Below are positions 21,931 through 33,989 of a stretch of DNA of 64,000 nucleotides, one piece after another (the first letter of the stretch is position 1; every line of letters starts with the position of its first letter). The translations under genes were made by a program, and so were the position numbers. Below the pieces are notes generated by a model that did not search any database, was not told where the DNA came from, and worked only from the letters and a program-made list of their open reading frames with translations. This stretch comes from Macrothele yani (lineage: Eukaryota > Arthropoda > Arachnida > Araneae > Macrothelidae), in the NCBI GenBank assembly GCA_039090855.1, contig CM077006.1, positions 51,035,336 through 51,099,335 of the forward strand, read 5' to 3'.

Positions 21931-22050
21931 GAATTGGTTCGAGAGAAAGAAAACTAGCCGGCTAATTCATAAAAGGTCAGAACAAATTGTTAGACAGAAA
22001 CAACTTAAGAAAATGAAATTTCATTAGTTGTGAATGATTATTATTATTTA

Positions 22051-23689
22051 TCTACAAAATGTCTAACGTTTTTGCGAGCATTTATCATATTTCTTCATTA
22101 ATAATTTTGTGTCAAATCAAGAATGAACATTTATTCTTCATCAAACTTTTGTATTACTTATCAACAAACATGTCTGAAGTTTTTCAAACCTTCAAGATTT
22201 CATTTCCATACAACATTGTTATCTTATAAAGACATTTGATTAATTTCCTCATTTGATTAATTTCCTCATTTGATTAAAGACATTGTTCTGTACTAAGGTG
22301 AGTGATTTTCTATGCATATGACCTCATCAGCAATTTTTCCCCTTACATTATATTGTACTGTTGTATATTTAATTTTCTTGAAACAAAATACATACATTAA
22401 ATCTATTTAGTTGGCAGGCATGTGACCAATACCTAATTGTCATGGTTGTATACATTAGAGAGTGAAATGCAAGATTCAACATTTTGTTTACTCCCCCCCC
22501 CCCTGCATGTGGAAATTAAGCTTTTCCTATCACTTCACACCAGAAATTAATTATTAAGCAAAACATTTTTATATTTTATTTGATCTTAACTTTTAACTTA
22601 CACTTGCTTAGCACATTTACTTTAAAACTATAGACAGGCTTTAATCTCCCAAGACCTGGAATGCAAGTAATAGCTCAAACTCCCAGTAAATTTCTTATGG
22701 CTGTAACAACTTGAACTTCAACGATGGATGTTCAATAGTCACCTCCTTAATTTTTTATACTATCTCAGAGTAATGCAATGCAAGAAAATATAGTAAACTT
22801 CCATACTTCATTGCACCCTACTTCGGATTATAGTACAATGAAAAATAGTATCTGTCACTTCATTTTATTGTACGTCAATGGTACATTATTTTTATTTTTT
22901 ATTTTCATTCGAGCACCACTGTGTCATAATCACTTTCGTGATGAGGTTTTTGCATGAAATTTTGACTTGTGTCAAGCCTGCAGATTTTGTCTATGTCCTT
23001 CATTCTCAAAGATGTTAATATTCATGTTCTGGAATTTATCTTTGCCATGACCATTAGCAAATGCTGAGGCTAGCAGTTTGATTATATTGAACTTTAATTT
23101 TTGGGCTAAATTGTTGATCCTCCCCACACAATATTTTTTTCAGTAGTGCAGCATACAAACTTGTATTGCCAGCAAGAGACAAATGTGTATTGCCAGCAAG
23201 AGAAATGTTATATTTTAGTATAATATGTATAAGTGTTACTGTGTTAGTTTAAATTATGCATATTAACACCCAAATTGACTCTGTGCTGGTGTTTGTTGTT
23301 TGCAGTTGCTAGCACTTATAACCAGCTGAATAAAAAATGTAATATTTAATCCCATCATGCTTTGTTAGATAAGTAGCCAAGAGGATGTCACTATCAGCTG
23401 ATGTTATTTAATACATGCATAAATAAGACAATTTAATTATCTTAATGAAGCCACTTCACCTTTGAGAAATTGTTTATTGCAAAATCTTCTGAAACCCTTT
23501 AGAAAATATTTTTTTAACACATTTTATAAAACCCAAATAATAAAATTATCAGCACCAGAGGTTTAACAAGAAATGAAATACGTATTTTTTATCAATTTAA
23601 TTGAAACCTCTTTCATCTAAAGATAAGAAAATTTTTAGTCACAGCTTTTTCCCATGCATGAAATGGGTTATCGGCTCATTTGTTTATAC
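22051..23689. other. Intron 2 interior, mostly unrecognised
   Basis: AT-rich intron. A 17-bp unit TTTGATTAATTTCCTCA is tandemly duplicated near 22240-22275, and a C run lies near 22492-22502. GCCAGCAAGAGA is duplicated at about 23167 and 23199. No coding motif or element end recognised. Confidence 0.55.
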
Positions 23690-24960
23690 TCAGGGTTTGT
23701 ATGTCTCCTGGTATTTAAGAACTCCTTAAATGGACACTTTTCTCCTTCTTTCCCTTTAGACTTCTGGAAAAGTCCTTAAATTTGATTTTGACTCTCTGAA
23801 ATCCTTTAATTTCTTTTTGTTCATCTGCCGAGAGCTATTTTGAGAGAAGACCCAGACACTCCCAAGTGCTATGGATTCTTCGTAGTCACTACAATAATCA
23901 TTGGTCCTCTGTGGAGTATGGGAAACTGATTATAACTATGGAAATCAAAAATCACAGTGAAATAATTTAATTCAACATCCGTGTTAGGTGTTTTTTTTTT
24001 TTTTTTTTCTCTCTCTCTTGTTTTCAAGATTCTAACAAATATTTTTGGGGTTGTTTGTTAGAGGTTTTTGATATTGTAAGATGTCTTTGATATTTTTTTG
24101 ATATTTTCCAGTTACCTTTGTACCATCTGCTGGCCAAAAATGTTTGGAATCAACAGAAATTATTATTCTAGCAAGGATGAGGATGTTCCATGGTTAATTC
24201 TGAATTTTTCTGACAAAATTGTGTTTTTCTTTTCATTTCTCTTTTTGATTATATTTTTATTTATATTTTTGTGTCATGGTCATGTTTTCCCTTTTTATTT
24301 TCTTTGGTAACAGTGAATAGGAGTGACTATTTTTTTAAATTTTTTTCTAATGAAATGCATGTTTTCTTTTTCTGACAGTCTCTTCTTGAAAACCAATCAA
24401 TACAGCAAACATTTTTGGCCTCATTCCCTTTTAAAAGCAAAATCAAATGCCAAAATCGGTACATAATCTGCTGGTGGTGGAATCTGAGTTATTTTCATGG
24501 CCTGTGGAATTGTTTTTACAACAGAGTGAACAATGTGGTATCATTTTTTGATATTTAATTTCACTTGAAACGTGTGTTTTTTTCATTCTGTAGTCATTTT
24601 TTGCTATAGCGAGGGGCGGGGCAAACATTTTTTATTTTGCTCAAAGGGAAGTTTATGTTCGAAAGTGCTGTTGCTTCCTCACTGTGCAGAGAAAATAATT
24701 TTACCGGGAACAAAAGATGCCAACAAAGAGTTAAAGTTCCATTTTTGAACTTTTTTTTTTTTTTTTTTTTTTTTGTGAACGAAAGGAAAAATGCATGTTC
24801 TTTTGTCTGTTAATATAACAAGACGTTACTAAGTGGTGGGAAACCATGCATTATCAGAGAAATTTAAACTTTTAAAAGTTCTGGTGTTGTCCTCGACTCC
24901 TGGAAAACTCTTTTAAATGGACTTCCAAAAATCAGTTCTTGTTTATACTTAAATATCTTT
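23690..24960. repeat. Family X repeat, copy 2
   Basis: Shares the TATGGATTC...TTGGTCC block (23870-23990) and the GGTGGTGGAATCTGAGTT block (24470-24610) with copy 1 in the same order. It lacks the nested Tc1, which confirms that the Tc1 in copy 1 is an insertion. The left edge CAGGGTTTGTATGTCTCCTGG resembles ends of hAT-type elements with repeated CTGGAAAA motifs, but no matching right end or target duplication was found. Confidence 0.55.
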
Positions 24961-25365
24961 TATAATCATGTATATTCAACAATTTTGAGTTTTAGAACCA
25001 TCACAAATAAGTAATCTGGGAGCATGTATAATTGTGTGGCATAGATTTTAATTGGAGTTTTAACTTCCAGTTATATGTAGGATTTTTTTTTTTATTTTTT
25101 CTGCAAGAGGTAGTTATTGGGTAAATAGAGGAAGACTTGTATGTAGTATATGAAGTATTATAAAAAGTAAATTAAGTCATAACCATGGTAATCTGTGCAC
25201 TTTATGCACTGCAGCGGTGTTCATACAAAATTGTCTTTGTATGAACACCGCTGCTGTGTTGCGGTATTTCATGTATTGAGAATTTACCAGAGTGAATTCT
25301 AAGCAAGAATCTTAAAATTGGGATATTGTGTCACATTATGTTTTTATGAGAATATAAGTGTGCAT
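24961..25365. other. Intron stretch between repeats, holds a perfect hairpin
   Basis: AT-rich sequence in which only the hairpin at 25211-25254 stands out. Confidence 0.55.
25211..25254. repeat. Perfect 19-bp hairpin with 6-nt loop
   Basis: GCAGCGGTGTTCATACAAA is followed by ATTGTC and then by the exact complement TTTGTATGAACACCGCTGC. The stem has no mismatch. No surrounding TIR or TA-flanked MITE ends are evident. It may be the remnant of a tiny palindromic element or could fold in transcript on either strand. Confidence 0.85.
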
Positions 25366-26520
25366 CAGAGGCGTAACTAGGGCAGGGCAGGTAGGGCAGG
25401 CAGGGCGGCTGCACTGGGTGCAGCTGAGGAGAGGGTGCAAAAATCAGTGCTTACAATCTGATTAAAATTAGAATTGAAACTTTTGCACCAAGTTCTGGTT
25501 CAATCTTAATCACCATTCTTTGTCATTTGTCCATTTATAGAATTTGCTTATAATATGTTGCACCACTAGTGGTAGTCTTGGCAACTTAAAATTCACATTT
25601 CTTCCTCAAAATGTCCAGGGGAAATTAGTTGCTGCCATTCAAATGAAGACACAATTGTACGTGCTGTGCAAGATATGGATGTTGTTGATGATTCTCTGGA
25701 GACTATTTGGACATTTCTGCGACTGTGAGCCTTGACTTTCAGATATATTTGGTTTGTTTGTGGTGCCACATGTCCTAAGTCTGAAGCCATGCAAACAGTC
25801 GTAGTTCAATTGTGCCTCCCATATAGATAGATACAGTGGGGTGTGATGTTAATTTTGCTTTGTTGAGCAATGTACGTGTGTGTGTGTGTACTATTAAATT
25901 TTAAATTAGGAATATGTATAACTACAGAGACTCCAACTACTATGGATTCTCTATAGGCACTACCGAAATCGTTGGTCCACTATGGATTACGGAAAGTGTC
26001 GTACATACTACAGAAATAAAAAATCTTAATAAAAATAACTTTTTAAAGATGTGTGTAAAGTTTATTTTCATGTTTTGAAGATTCTAACATTCCTTTAACA
26101 TTTTAGAGAGTGTTTCTTGAATGTTTTCAATATTGTTGCATTTCTTCTATGATTTTTCAATATGTTTCAGTAAGTGTCTCTGGCCATGTGCAGAGTTATC
26201 ACTGACCATGGAATTCCAGAAACATCCTGAAATTTTATTTCCCTTTCCAAGAGCTGGAAAGTCCTTTATTTTTCGTATTTTCTCGTAAAGTCCTGAAGTA
26301 GTACTAGAATTCTTTTCTTGCAATGAAAAAAATTTTTTGTTCATTACTGGAAAAAAAAAGCATTTTTTTTTTTTTTCGTTCTTTCTGCGGTTTGAAGACG
26401 ACCAAGAGCAACTTCCAGTTTGTGTAAATATTTACTTTGTTTACTTATAAGGCTCTTATTGGAACATACACTGATTTTTGAGGTAAAACTAAAAATAAAA
26501 GAAAAATTATAATATATATG

Positions 26521-26521
<1 letters not shown>

Positions 26522-26556
<35 letters not shown>
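26522..26556. repeat. (AT)n microsatellite
   Basis: AT dinucleotide run directly 5' of a SINE. A shorter TATATA run follows the SINE A tail, so the SINE probably inserted within the AT tract. Confidence 0.9.
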
Positions 26557-26560
<4 letters not shown>

Positions 26561-26789
26561 CCCCGGTGGCGCAGTGGTCCTAAGGCGCTGGCCTCTGATC
26601 ATTCGTCCGTAAGAGGTCCGGGTTCGAATCCCGGTCTGGCATGGATGTTGTGTTTGTCTTACGGCACTGGCTCTTTCCCTTCCCTGGAACCAGTGACCCT
26701 AAATTAGGGACGGGCAACTGCTTATAGCCCATTGAGTTGCTCACGGTGGTCGTTAAACCTCCAATCAAAAAAAAAAAAAAAAAAAAAAA
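26557..26789 (+). mobile_element. tRNA-derived SINE, copy 3
   Basis: Close to the family consensus: GCCGCCCCGGTGGCGCAGTG head, B box GGTTCGAATCC, body CCCTAAATTAGGGACGGGC, end GTCGTTAAACCTCCAATC and 25 A. Its low divergence makes it one of the youngest copies here. Confidence 0.92.
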
Positions 26790-27153
26790 GCCAATATATA
26801 TATAATGAAGCCAATTAGTGTTTCTCACAAAATGTCTTCAGTTTTTGAGCAATTAAATTTTAAAGGAAAAATTCACTTTTTTTATGAATTTACATTGTCA
26901 TTTTGCTGCTCTGGTGATTTGTTTTTACTGAGAGCGTACAGTTTTATTCATTACTACTGAAAAACACTGAAAATTACGGATTTTTGTAGTTTTCACTACT
27001 GAAAAAAGTTTAAAAACTACGGATTTTTTTTTAGCGTTTACTACTGAAAATTTCCAATCAGGGTTGGAGTCTCTGTAACTAATTTCTGAGATAGATTGGG
27101 GCAAAATATGCCGTGCTTTGACCCTAGCGCAGAAATGCCTAGTTACGCCTCTG

Positions 27154-27696
27154 GTGTACAGTGTAAATTGCATGTAGTTTTATGTGCGAGTTCATGTAAA
27201 GATGCACACAATCACGGACTGGTCCAAACAGGGATATTAAAGTTGGAATTGAAACAGAGATATTGCTGCATATAAAAGTGTTCATATAAAGATGTACTAG
27301 TATTGATGCAACCCAAGGTTCCTTTAAGTAAGTTTTCTTTCCTTCCTGAACTAAATTTGAACCAGGGTTTAATGTGCAGGGCCTTGAATCCATCACAAGT
27401 GGGAAATTTCAAATTTGAAGAAAATTTTCCTTTCGGGTTGTCATGTTCTCTCAGAGGCTGAGCTGAATGGAAGAAGGGGAGGGTAAGTGTCATCTCCCCC
27501 ATGGTTTACTGACCATATGAGCAATTTTATCCATTTGGCTTATGATGTGTACATGGTTGAATATATTATTGATAAACATAAAAACTTTAGTGAGAAATAA
27601 TTCTGTTTAAGCATGGATATGTATTATTTTACCTACTTTACTAAAAATGACTACAAAGTTTATTTTGATAGTATGTATGTCTTTCTTTTCATGTAG
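27154..27696. other. End of intron 2, nothing recognised
   Basis: Sequence between the hAT-type element and the exon 3 acceptor. Two overlapping minus-strand open frames are chance; no family motif is visible. Confidence 0.5.
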
Positions 27697-27811
27697 GGTT
27701 ATTGCATGTTTGGAACGGAGTACCCCACATCCTGCAAAAGAAACATTTCTGTACAGTTTGTTAACAGTTATTATGGAAAAATCAGTTTCCAAGATAAAGC
27801 AGCTTATTCCT
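27697..27811 (+). CDS. Host gene exon 3 (115 nt)
   Basis: The acceptor is TTTCATGTAG and the donor GTAAGT is at 27812. The first G completes a Glu codon begun in exon 2. The next 38 codons read VIACLERSTPHPAKETFLYS and end at KQLIP in phase 0. The alternative frame that would join exon 1 directly to this exon meets a TAA after about 20 codons, so direct splicing of exon 1 to exon 3 would truncate the protein. Confidence 0.88.
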
Positions 27812-28489
27812 GTAAGTATCATTCTTGTGTCATGGTATCTTAAATGAATGAATACCTGAAAAAGTGTTGAGACTGAATTGATATCTATGTTTAGTTAGGT
27901 TCTGTATGAATGTGTTAGGCAGAGTGTAGTAGCATAACACCTCCCATAGTGTTCAGACTCATTCTCATGTTTTAGTTATGCATTATCTGCATTATTTCAA
28001 AATGAAAGTAGTAGCAATCATTTGCTCTATATATGATTCATGGCACAATTCTTCCTTCCCCCTCTTTCTTTTAGATCTTAAATTGATGCATGTTTTTTGC
28101 CCTACTTTAAAAGATATTTATGAGCTTAAATGTCGTCACGTGAACTAGTTGATCATTGTACAGGTATTGAAAATGAAGACCCATATAGATTATAAGAAAA
28201 ACCAAGAATAAATTCCAATTCAGGAAAAAATAGTAATAAAAAAACAAGTTGACTATATAGAAAACACTGAAGACCATTGGCTTACACAGCACATACACAA
28301 CTAGAATGCAAACAAAACAGAAAACTTTCTTAATACAGTGTTGTGAAGAAAATTAATGGAATATAAGGTTTTGAAAATATAATAGTTCTAAAGGATGCCA
28401 GAAACAGCAGGAAATTACAGAGGCAGTACATACAGAGAAAACTGAAAAACACAATTGTAATAGTAATAACACCATAAACTTGCCATATT
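27812..28489. other. Start of intron 3, nothing recognised
   Basis: AT-rich intron with hydrophobic chance ORFs on the minus strand. No repeat ends seen. Confidence 0.5.
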
Positions 28490-31400
28490 CCTAGGATAAA
28501 TATATACATACATAACACTAAGCTGTTCTCTGAAATTTAGAAGTTAGCTCCTAGGAGAAATATATACATACATGAGAAATATATACTTAGCTGTTCTCTG
28601 AAATTTAGATGTTAGCTCATTGAAGAAAATCTATCTCACAGAGTTTAAAACTACAGCACTAGATTTTTGCTTACCATTGATGTATTGAAGTTCTCCATTT
28701 ACAGCAACTGTTCCTGTTAGTGAAGAGCCATACTGCCATTTACCACATGGCTTTATGGTAAATACCATACTGCCATTTGCCATAGAGGCTTCACTGCCAT
28801 TTACCATATGCCTTACATAAGACCTTTTTCTTCTTCATGCTCATTATCTTTTTCTCTTGCAGGTATTCCTGAATTATGTCCTCCCATGATTTCCTTGGCC
28901 TTCGTCTTTCTTTTCTGTCACACTTGGGCTGAAAAAATTCTCTAAGCATTCATTTTTTCTAGATGGCCAAAAACCACCTTAGAATATTTCTCCTCACCCT
29001 ACCAATAACATTTTGCTTTACATTACACACCTTCATTCCTCACATGATCCGAACGTGTCTTGAAACATAAATTACACTTATCTGTGGCCCACAAATGTCT
29101 CTTGTAGCTTTTAGCTTTTCTGCAGCATTGAAGCCTCATTACCACACAACAGAACAGGAACAATTACTTTCAAATACAGACATTTGTGTCCTGTGAAATC
29201 CTGCTAAGGCAGCTACAACGTACAAAGCTGAGTTCACTCACCTACTGATTTCGCTATCTAATATCTTTTCTCTGTCAAGCATACTTCCTAAATACACAAA
29301 CTCATTTACCTGGTCTATCTCTGTACCATTTGGACTAATCTTGCATTCAGTACTAGCAGTTCCTCACTCAAAAACCATAACTTAGGTTTTTCCCTTGTTT
29401 ATACTCACTCAGTTTGAATTTCATACAGTACATCTGAGACAAGATACTCTGCAACCCACTTTTGCTCTTCACCAACAGGAACAGTGTCATCTGCATACAG
29501 CAATTTATACACATGGGGAATTACCAAGACATAAACCAGTATTGTATGTTTTGGCATCTTTCATGCATGCATTCATAGGTGTATTAAACAGCCATGGTGA
29601 TATTGCATAACCTTGTTTGACTTCTGATCTAATAGAAAACCATTTTGGTGAAACACCACTCGTACACATACTATTGCCAGCATATATAGCTTTCACTATA
29701 TTAAGTATATTCCCAATATCACCATATTGATTCAAGGCTTTCCACAGAAGTATCCTGTTTACTTGGTCATAAGGCAGCAAAAATTTTTCTAAACAACAGC
29801 CAGATAATTTTTGATCATCTTACATATAATGAAAAAAATTTGGTTAGTGCAGCCCTTGCCAGGCATAAAACCACTCTGTACATCACATACCTTATCAATG
29901 ATCAATAATGACCTTTCCAAACACTTTCACTAGCACATTAAGCAGGCTGATATCATGATAGTTTTTTTTTTTTTTTTTTTTTTTTTCATTGTTTTTATTT
30001 TTTTATTTGGGCGTTTAAAGACCACTGTGAGCAACTCAATGGGATATAAGCAGTTGCCCGTCTTTAATTTAGGGTGACTGGTTTCAGGGTAAGGAGAAAG
30101 CCAGTGCATTAAGACAAACACAACATCTATGCCCCACCGGGATTTGAACCCAAGTGCATCTTGGACAAATGGTCAGAAGCCAGTGCTTAGACCAGTGCAC
30201 CACCGAGGTAACATACTATGATAGTCCTTTTATTCAATCTGATCACCTTTTCCCTTATACAAAGGATGTTTTCCTATCTTGGCAAAAATCCAATTCATGC
30301 CTTTTCACCTGAATTCTATCTTTTGCCTTACCCTGAGAAATCTGCTTTACTGCTTCATGCTTTTTACTGCAATATTCAGCCTCAGAAACTCTACCTTGCA
30401 GCATCCCAAAATATGCTTCTTTCTTTTCCTTTACTGCTTCTTTAATCTCACTGTTCCACCAAACATCATATGTAGTGCTAGCCACTGTTAAGTACCATAT
30501 ACCTGCATCTCATTCAGTCGTTCACTGAGTATTTTACAGTAACACTGATGTTCTTCAGAAAGCCTTTCAACCTTCATTTTTTTATCACAGGCATTTTCCT
30601 GTTCCTCTTTCTACAATCAATATTCACTTTCACTCGTGGCTCTAACAGGTTATGATCAAAGCCAACATCTGCTTTCATATCACATGAATGTCAACAGCTT
30701 AGTGTTTCAGGTACTGATTGTAAACAACAAAATTGGTTACACTTCTCTCATGTAGAGTACAATTCTCCCATGTATAACTGTTGATATATCTGAGGTAAAA
30801 AAAGGTATTAGATGTGCAATCAGCCATTCTCAATGTGGAGTTCAATTGATCTTTCACCATTATCATTCAACTTATCATTAAACTTACTCAGAACATTGTT
30901 AGAAATCTCAGTATGGGCACTTACTCTAGCATTGAAATTCCCTGTTATAATAACTTTCTCTTTAGCACCAAACTGATTAAAGACAGCATTCAGCTCATTC
31001 CAGAAATCATAGTTAATATCATAAGGTTGAGTGAGAGTCACAAATAGCATATACTACAACAATTACTATTCTCCGATGTTTCACTTTTAGACAAATTCAA
31101 AGAATTCTCTCACTTATGCAGCTACAGTGAATCAAGTTGTTTTTCATCTCTTCAATTAAAATCATGTTTTTCATCTCTTCAATTAAACTACACCAGCCTG
31201 TACTCTCTCGTTATCCAACACTTCAGACAACATACTCACCACTCCATTCATTTCTTCTATCATAGTTGGTTTCTCTTTAGTTTCCTTTACACACAGTACT
31301 TCTGATCTATACTTATTCACTTATTTAATACCTCATTCATCTTTTCGTTTATTCTTTTAGTATTCTATACACCAATCTTACACTCACTCTGCTGAGATCT

Positions 31401-31640
31401 CTTTCTTGTGTACTAGTTCCAGGTCGATTCCTTGTGGACCAGCCTTCTAAAGTATGGTAGGTCCACCATATCCTATATTGAGTCTCAAATTTTTTGATTC
31501 TTGAAAATAATGAAAAGTATATTAGCATGGGAGATCAGCCCACAGCCACCGGTTCTAGTTGGTCATTTTCCCTAAGGGTTCTAGACCAAAACTATGTTAG
31601 TTGGAGTCTTTTGACCAATGTCACACAGAACGAGCTGGTA
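28490..31640 (-). mobile_element. LINE A, long degenerate copy 1
   Basis: Read on the minus strand, 31050-30820 holds endonuclease remnants (NAVFNQFGAKEKVIITGNFNARVS, the GDFNA motif). 30485-30255 holds the inter-domain WWNSEIKEAVKEKKEAYFG. 29780-29505 holds RT (VNRILLWKALNQYG, GVSPKWFSIRSEVKQGYAIS). 29400-28850 matches the C-terminal part of the other LINE A copies. The 3' end CACTAAGCTGTTCTCTGAAA near 28510 is shared with copies at 33460 and 54692. A 60-bp block at that end is duplicated (28495-28610). A SINE interrupts it at 29962-30217. Confidence 0.82.
29962..30217 (-). mobile_element. tRNA-derived SINE, copy 4 (minus)
   Basis: A T run is followed by the reverse of the family body and head (AACGACCACTG-type end changed to AAAGACCACTGTGAGC; reversed B box GGGATTTGAACCC). 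The target duplication ATGATAG is present at 29955-29961 and 30218-30224. It is more diverged than copies 1 and 3. Confidence 0.88.
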
Positions 31641-32259
31641 CCTCAATAATATTTATACACAGGGCTTGACAAATATGTTCCATATCTGCCAGTCCTAAAA
31701 TTTAGGAGCCAGGTGAAACAAAGTCAAATTTCAAAGAATAATACATGAATGTAATGTGTGGTGATAATGCTGGAATGAAAAGTGGTAAAGCATATTTGTT
31801 ATAATTCTTTTCTTTTTACCAAACCACTTATTGCAACAAAAAGATCCAGTTTGCACGATAATTGCTTTCCCCCATTCTTCCAGCTGCTGCTCACAAAAAA
31901 TTCAAATTCTAGATTTTGATTTTATTCAAACACAATTTGTGGAAGATAAATTTTGCACACATTAATTCAAAATACTGTATTTTACTTCATATAATTTGCA
32001 GACCATAAAATTAAGAAAAAAAAATCTTTTCTAAGGTCTGCAGCAGTGGCGTATAACCCACAAGCAGTGAAAATAAAAAAAAAATCTACGCATGATCCAC
32101 GGCTGTGTGTAATTCATGGATCATGAAATCCTAAAAAAAAAAAAAAAAACATTTTTTTCCTTCGTATTATCCTTGGTGGCATATAATTTGTAGAACGTGA
32201 AATCCTAGGCCAAGGATTAACAGTCCTATAATGGAAATCCTGCCAATGATTCCATGGTA

Positions 32260-32830
32260 GGATCCTCTGCCGACCATGGAATTCAGAGAACAAGTTAGTA
32301 AAATCGTGCAATGCATTGATTATGATACGCTTTCCAACATACCGGAAATCATTACTAAAGTTATTACTACTCAAGTTATAAGGATAATGGCTGTGGAATA
32401 AATCTCGCTCCTGTGCCCTGACCTTTGACTCCATTTCGATTATATTAAACAGAATTTGTTCAGTATACCTCCGGAACAACATACTAAAGTTTTGTCATGA
32501 TAGAAGCATTTTTAATCAAGTTATGAAAATAATGGCTGTGGAATAAATCTTGCTCTTGTGTCCTGACCTTTGACCCCATTTCGATGATATTCAATAGCAC
32601 TGGCTCGGTATACCTCCGGAACAACATGTTAAAGTTTTGTCACAATTGAAATATTTTTATGTAAGTTATGACGCATAAGGGCAATGGAATGGATCCTGCT
32701 CCTATGTTCTGACCTTTGAACCCATTTTGCCCATTTTCGCTAGGGTTTGTCTCCAGGTGGTCCCCTACCACATACTGAAATTTCATCGAAATCGAACCAT
32801 TTTTATGTGTTATTGTGCGGACGGACCGAC
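32260..32830. repeat. Degenerate tandem repeat, about 150-bp unit, and a GACGGACC-type array
   Basis: Three successive units each carry a 'CTGTGGAATAAATC...CTCCTGTG' block, then TGACCTTTGACYCCATTT (near 32419, 32570 and 32711). The first two also carry ATACCTCCGGAACAACAT. It ends with CGGACGGACCGACCGACAGA, a 4-bp-periodic array. The encoded strand is unknown and no ORF spans it. Confidence 0.75.
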
Positions 32831-33529
32831 CGACAGACGGACAAAGGTGGAGCATATACGCTTCTTCAGCCTACGGTTGGAAAGCATAAAAAAGATGGTC
32901 CCTGTATAATCCGCACACCTGTCATTGTTCATCCGGAATAATAATTTCCTATAGAAAAGCCGCGATTCACAGGATGACCGAAGCAGAAGGCCAAAGAATT
33001 AAGAAAGAAAAGATCGTCTTCTTAAAAAAGCAACTCTCATTTTTAAGAACTTTTAGGTAAATAAAGAACTAAAATCCCTGGCTTTTTTAGCATTACTGTA
33101 GTTCATTAGTTAGACCTAAAAATCAATAGAAATTGCGAACAATCCATAATACTTGTTGCTTTTCTGAATATGTTTCGACTGAATAGTAAACAAAATCTAT
33201 AGCTATGACAATACAATTAGTGCAGCTAAATGAAACGAATGCAATTCGCAAGTGATTATTATGTAACATCGAATATCTCTGCGGGTTTGGAACATGTAGG
33301 CTTCCACGAGCGAAATTAGTACTGCATTCATTGCATCATATTTTCTGTCTGAAGGCTTGTAAGTAAAAAAAATCTTCCAATCTGTCTGCAGTCCTCTATC
33401 TCTGTATTGTGTTAAAATAATATTTTCTATTACAGCATTTTCATCATCATCATCATCATATCACTAAGCTGTTCTCCGAGATTCAGAGGTTAGCTCCAAA
33501 AAGAATTACAAACTTCCAGATATTTTTAT

Positions 33530-33862
33530 TTATTGTTGTTGTATCAAACTTCTCCATTTACAGCGATCTGGACACACAACTCGTGCTTCACTGATATCCA
33601 TTACCCGCCGTACACAAGATCTTTTATACTTCATACTCATAATCTTTTTCTCATGCAGACACTCCTGAATCTGATCCACCCATGTCTTCCTTGGCCTTCC
33701 TCTGCCTTTCCTTCCTGCCACTTGGGCTGAAAAGATTTTCTTAGTAAGCATTTCATCACTCATTCTTTCAACATGGCCAAACCACCAAAGCATATTGGTC
33801 TCTACCTTGCTAACAACATTTTGTTTCACATCACGCAACTGCAACACATCTTCATTCCTCAC
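33530..33862 (-). pseudogene. LINE A ORF, C-terminal segment
   Basis: An open 110-codon stretch reads RNEDVLQLRDVKQNVVSKVE, WWFGHVERMSDEMLTKKIF, GRKGRGRPRKTWVDQIQECL and a Cys-containing tail. This is the conserved post-RT tail of many arthropod LINE ORFs. It is separated from its RT domain by the Tc1 insertion. Confidence 0.85.
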
Positions 33863-33989
33863 ACAATCAGATCATGTCTTGCCACAAACCCCACGTAAGT
33901 AACGCATTCACCATCCAACTTGTTCTCTCTGTCAAACATGCTTCCTAAATACACACTCACTCACCTGGTCAATCACAGTGCCATGTATA

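Larger units (their letters stand above)
18837..22050 (+). repeat. Family X repeat, copy 1 (split by a Tc1)
   Basis: Sequence on either side of the Tc1 at 19630-20851 is shared with other places in the window. The block 19210-19370 (CTATGGAAATCATCGGTCC) recurs at 23870-23990 and 25938-26090. Block 20930-21100 (TGGTGGAATATGTGCTG) recurs at 24470-24610. Block 21210-21440 (CTTTCAAAACTTTCAAAAAC) recurs inside the element at 50225-51879. The right part ends with a hAT-like coding scrap at 21602-21930. I infer a degraded, partly coding DNA element; ends were not resolved. Confidence 0.6.
25366..27153. mobile_element. hAT-type TIR element, non-coding, with nested SINE
   Basis: Ends are CAGAGGCGTAACTAGG and its complement CCTAGTTACGCCTCTG. 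The flanking 8-mers GTGTGCAT and GTGTACAG match at 6 of 8 positions, consistent with a diverged hAT duplication. The interior carries family X sequence (25938-26330 and 26940-27060), an AT repeat with a SINE, and no transposase. It may be a hAT-moved derivative carrying family X sequence or a family X member with preserved ends. Confidence 0.7.
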
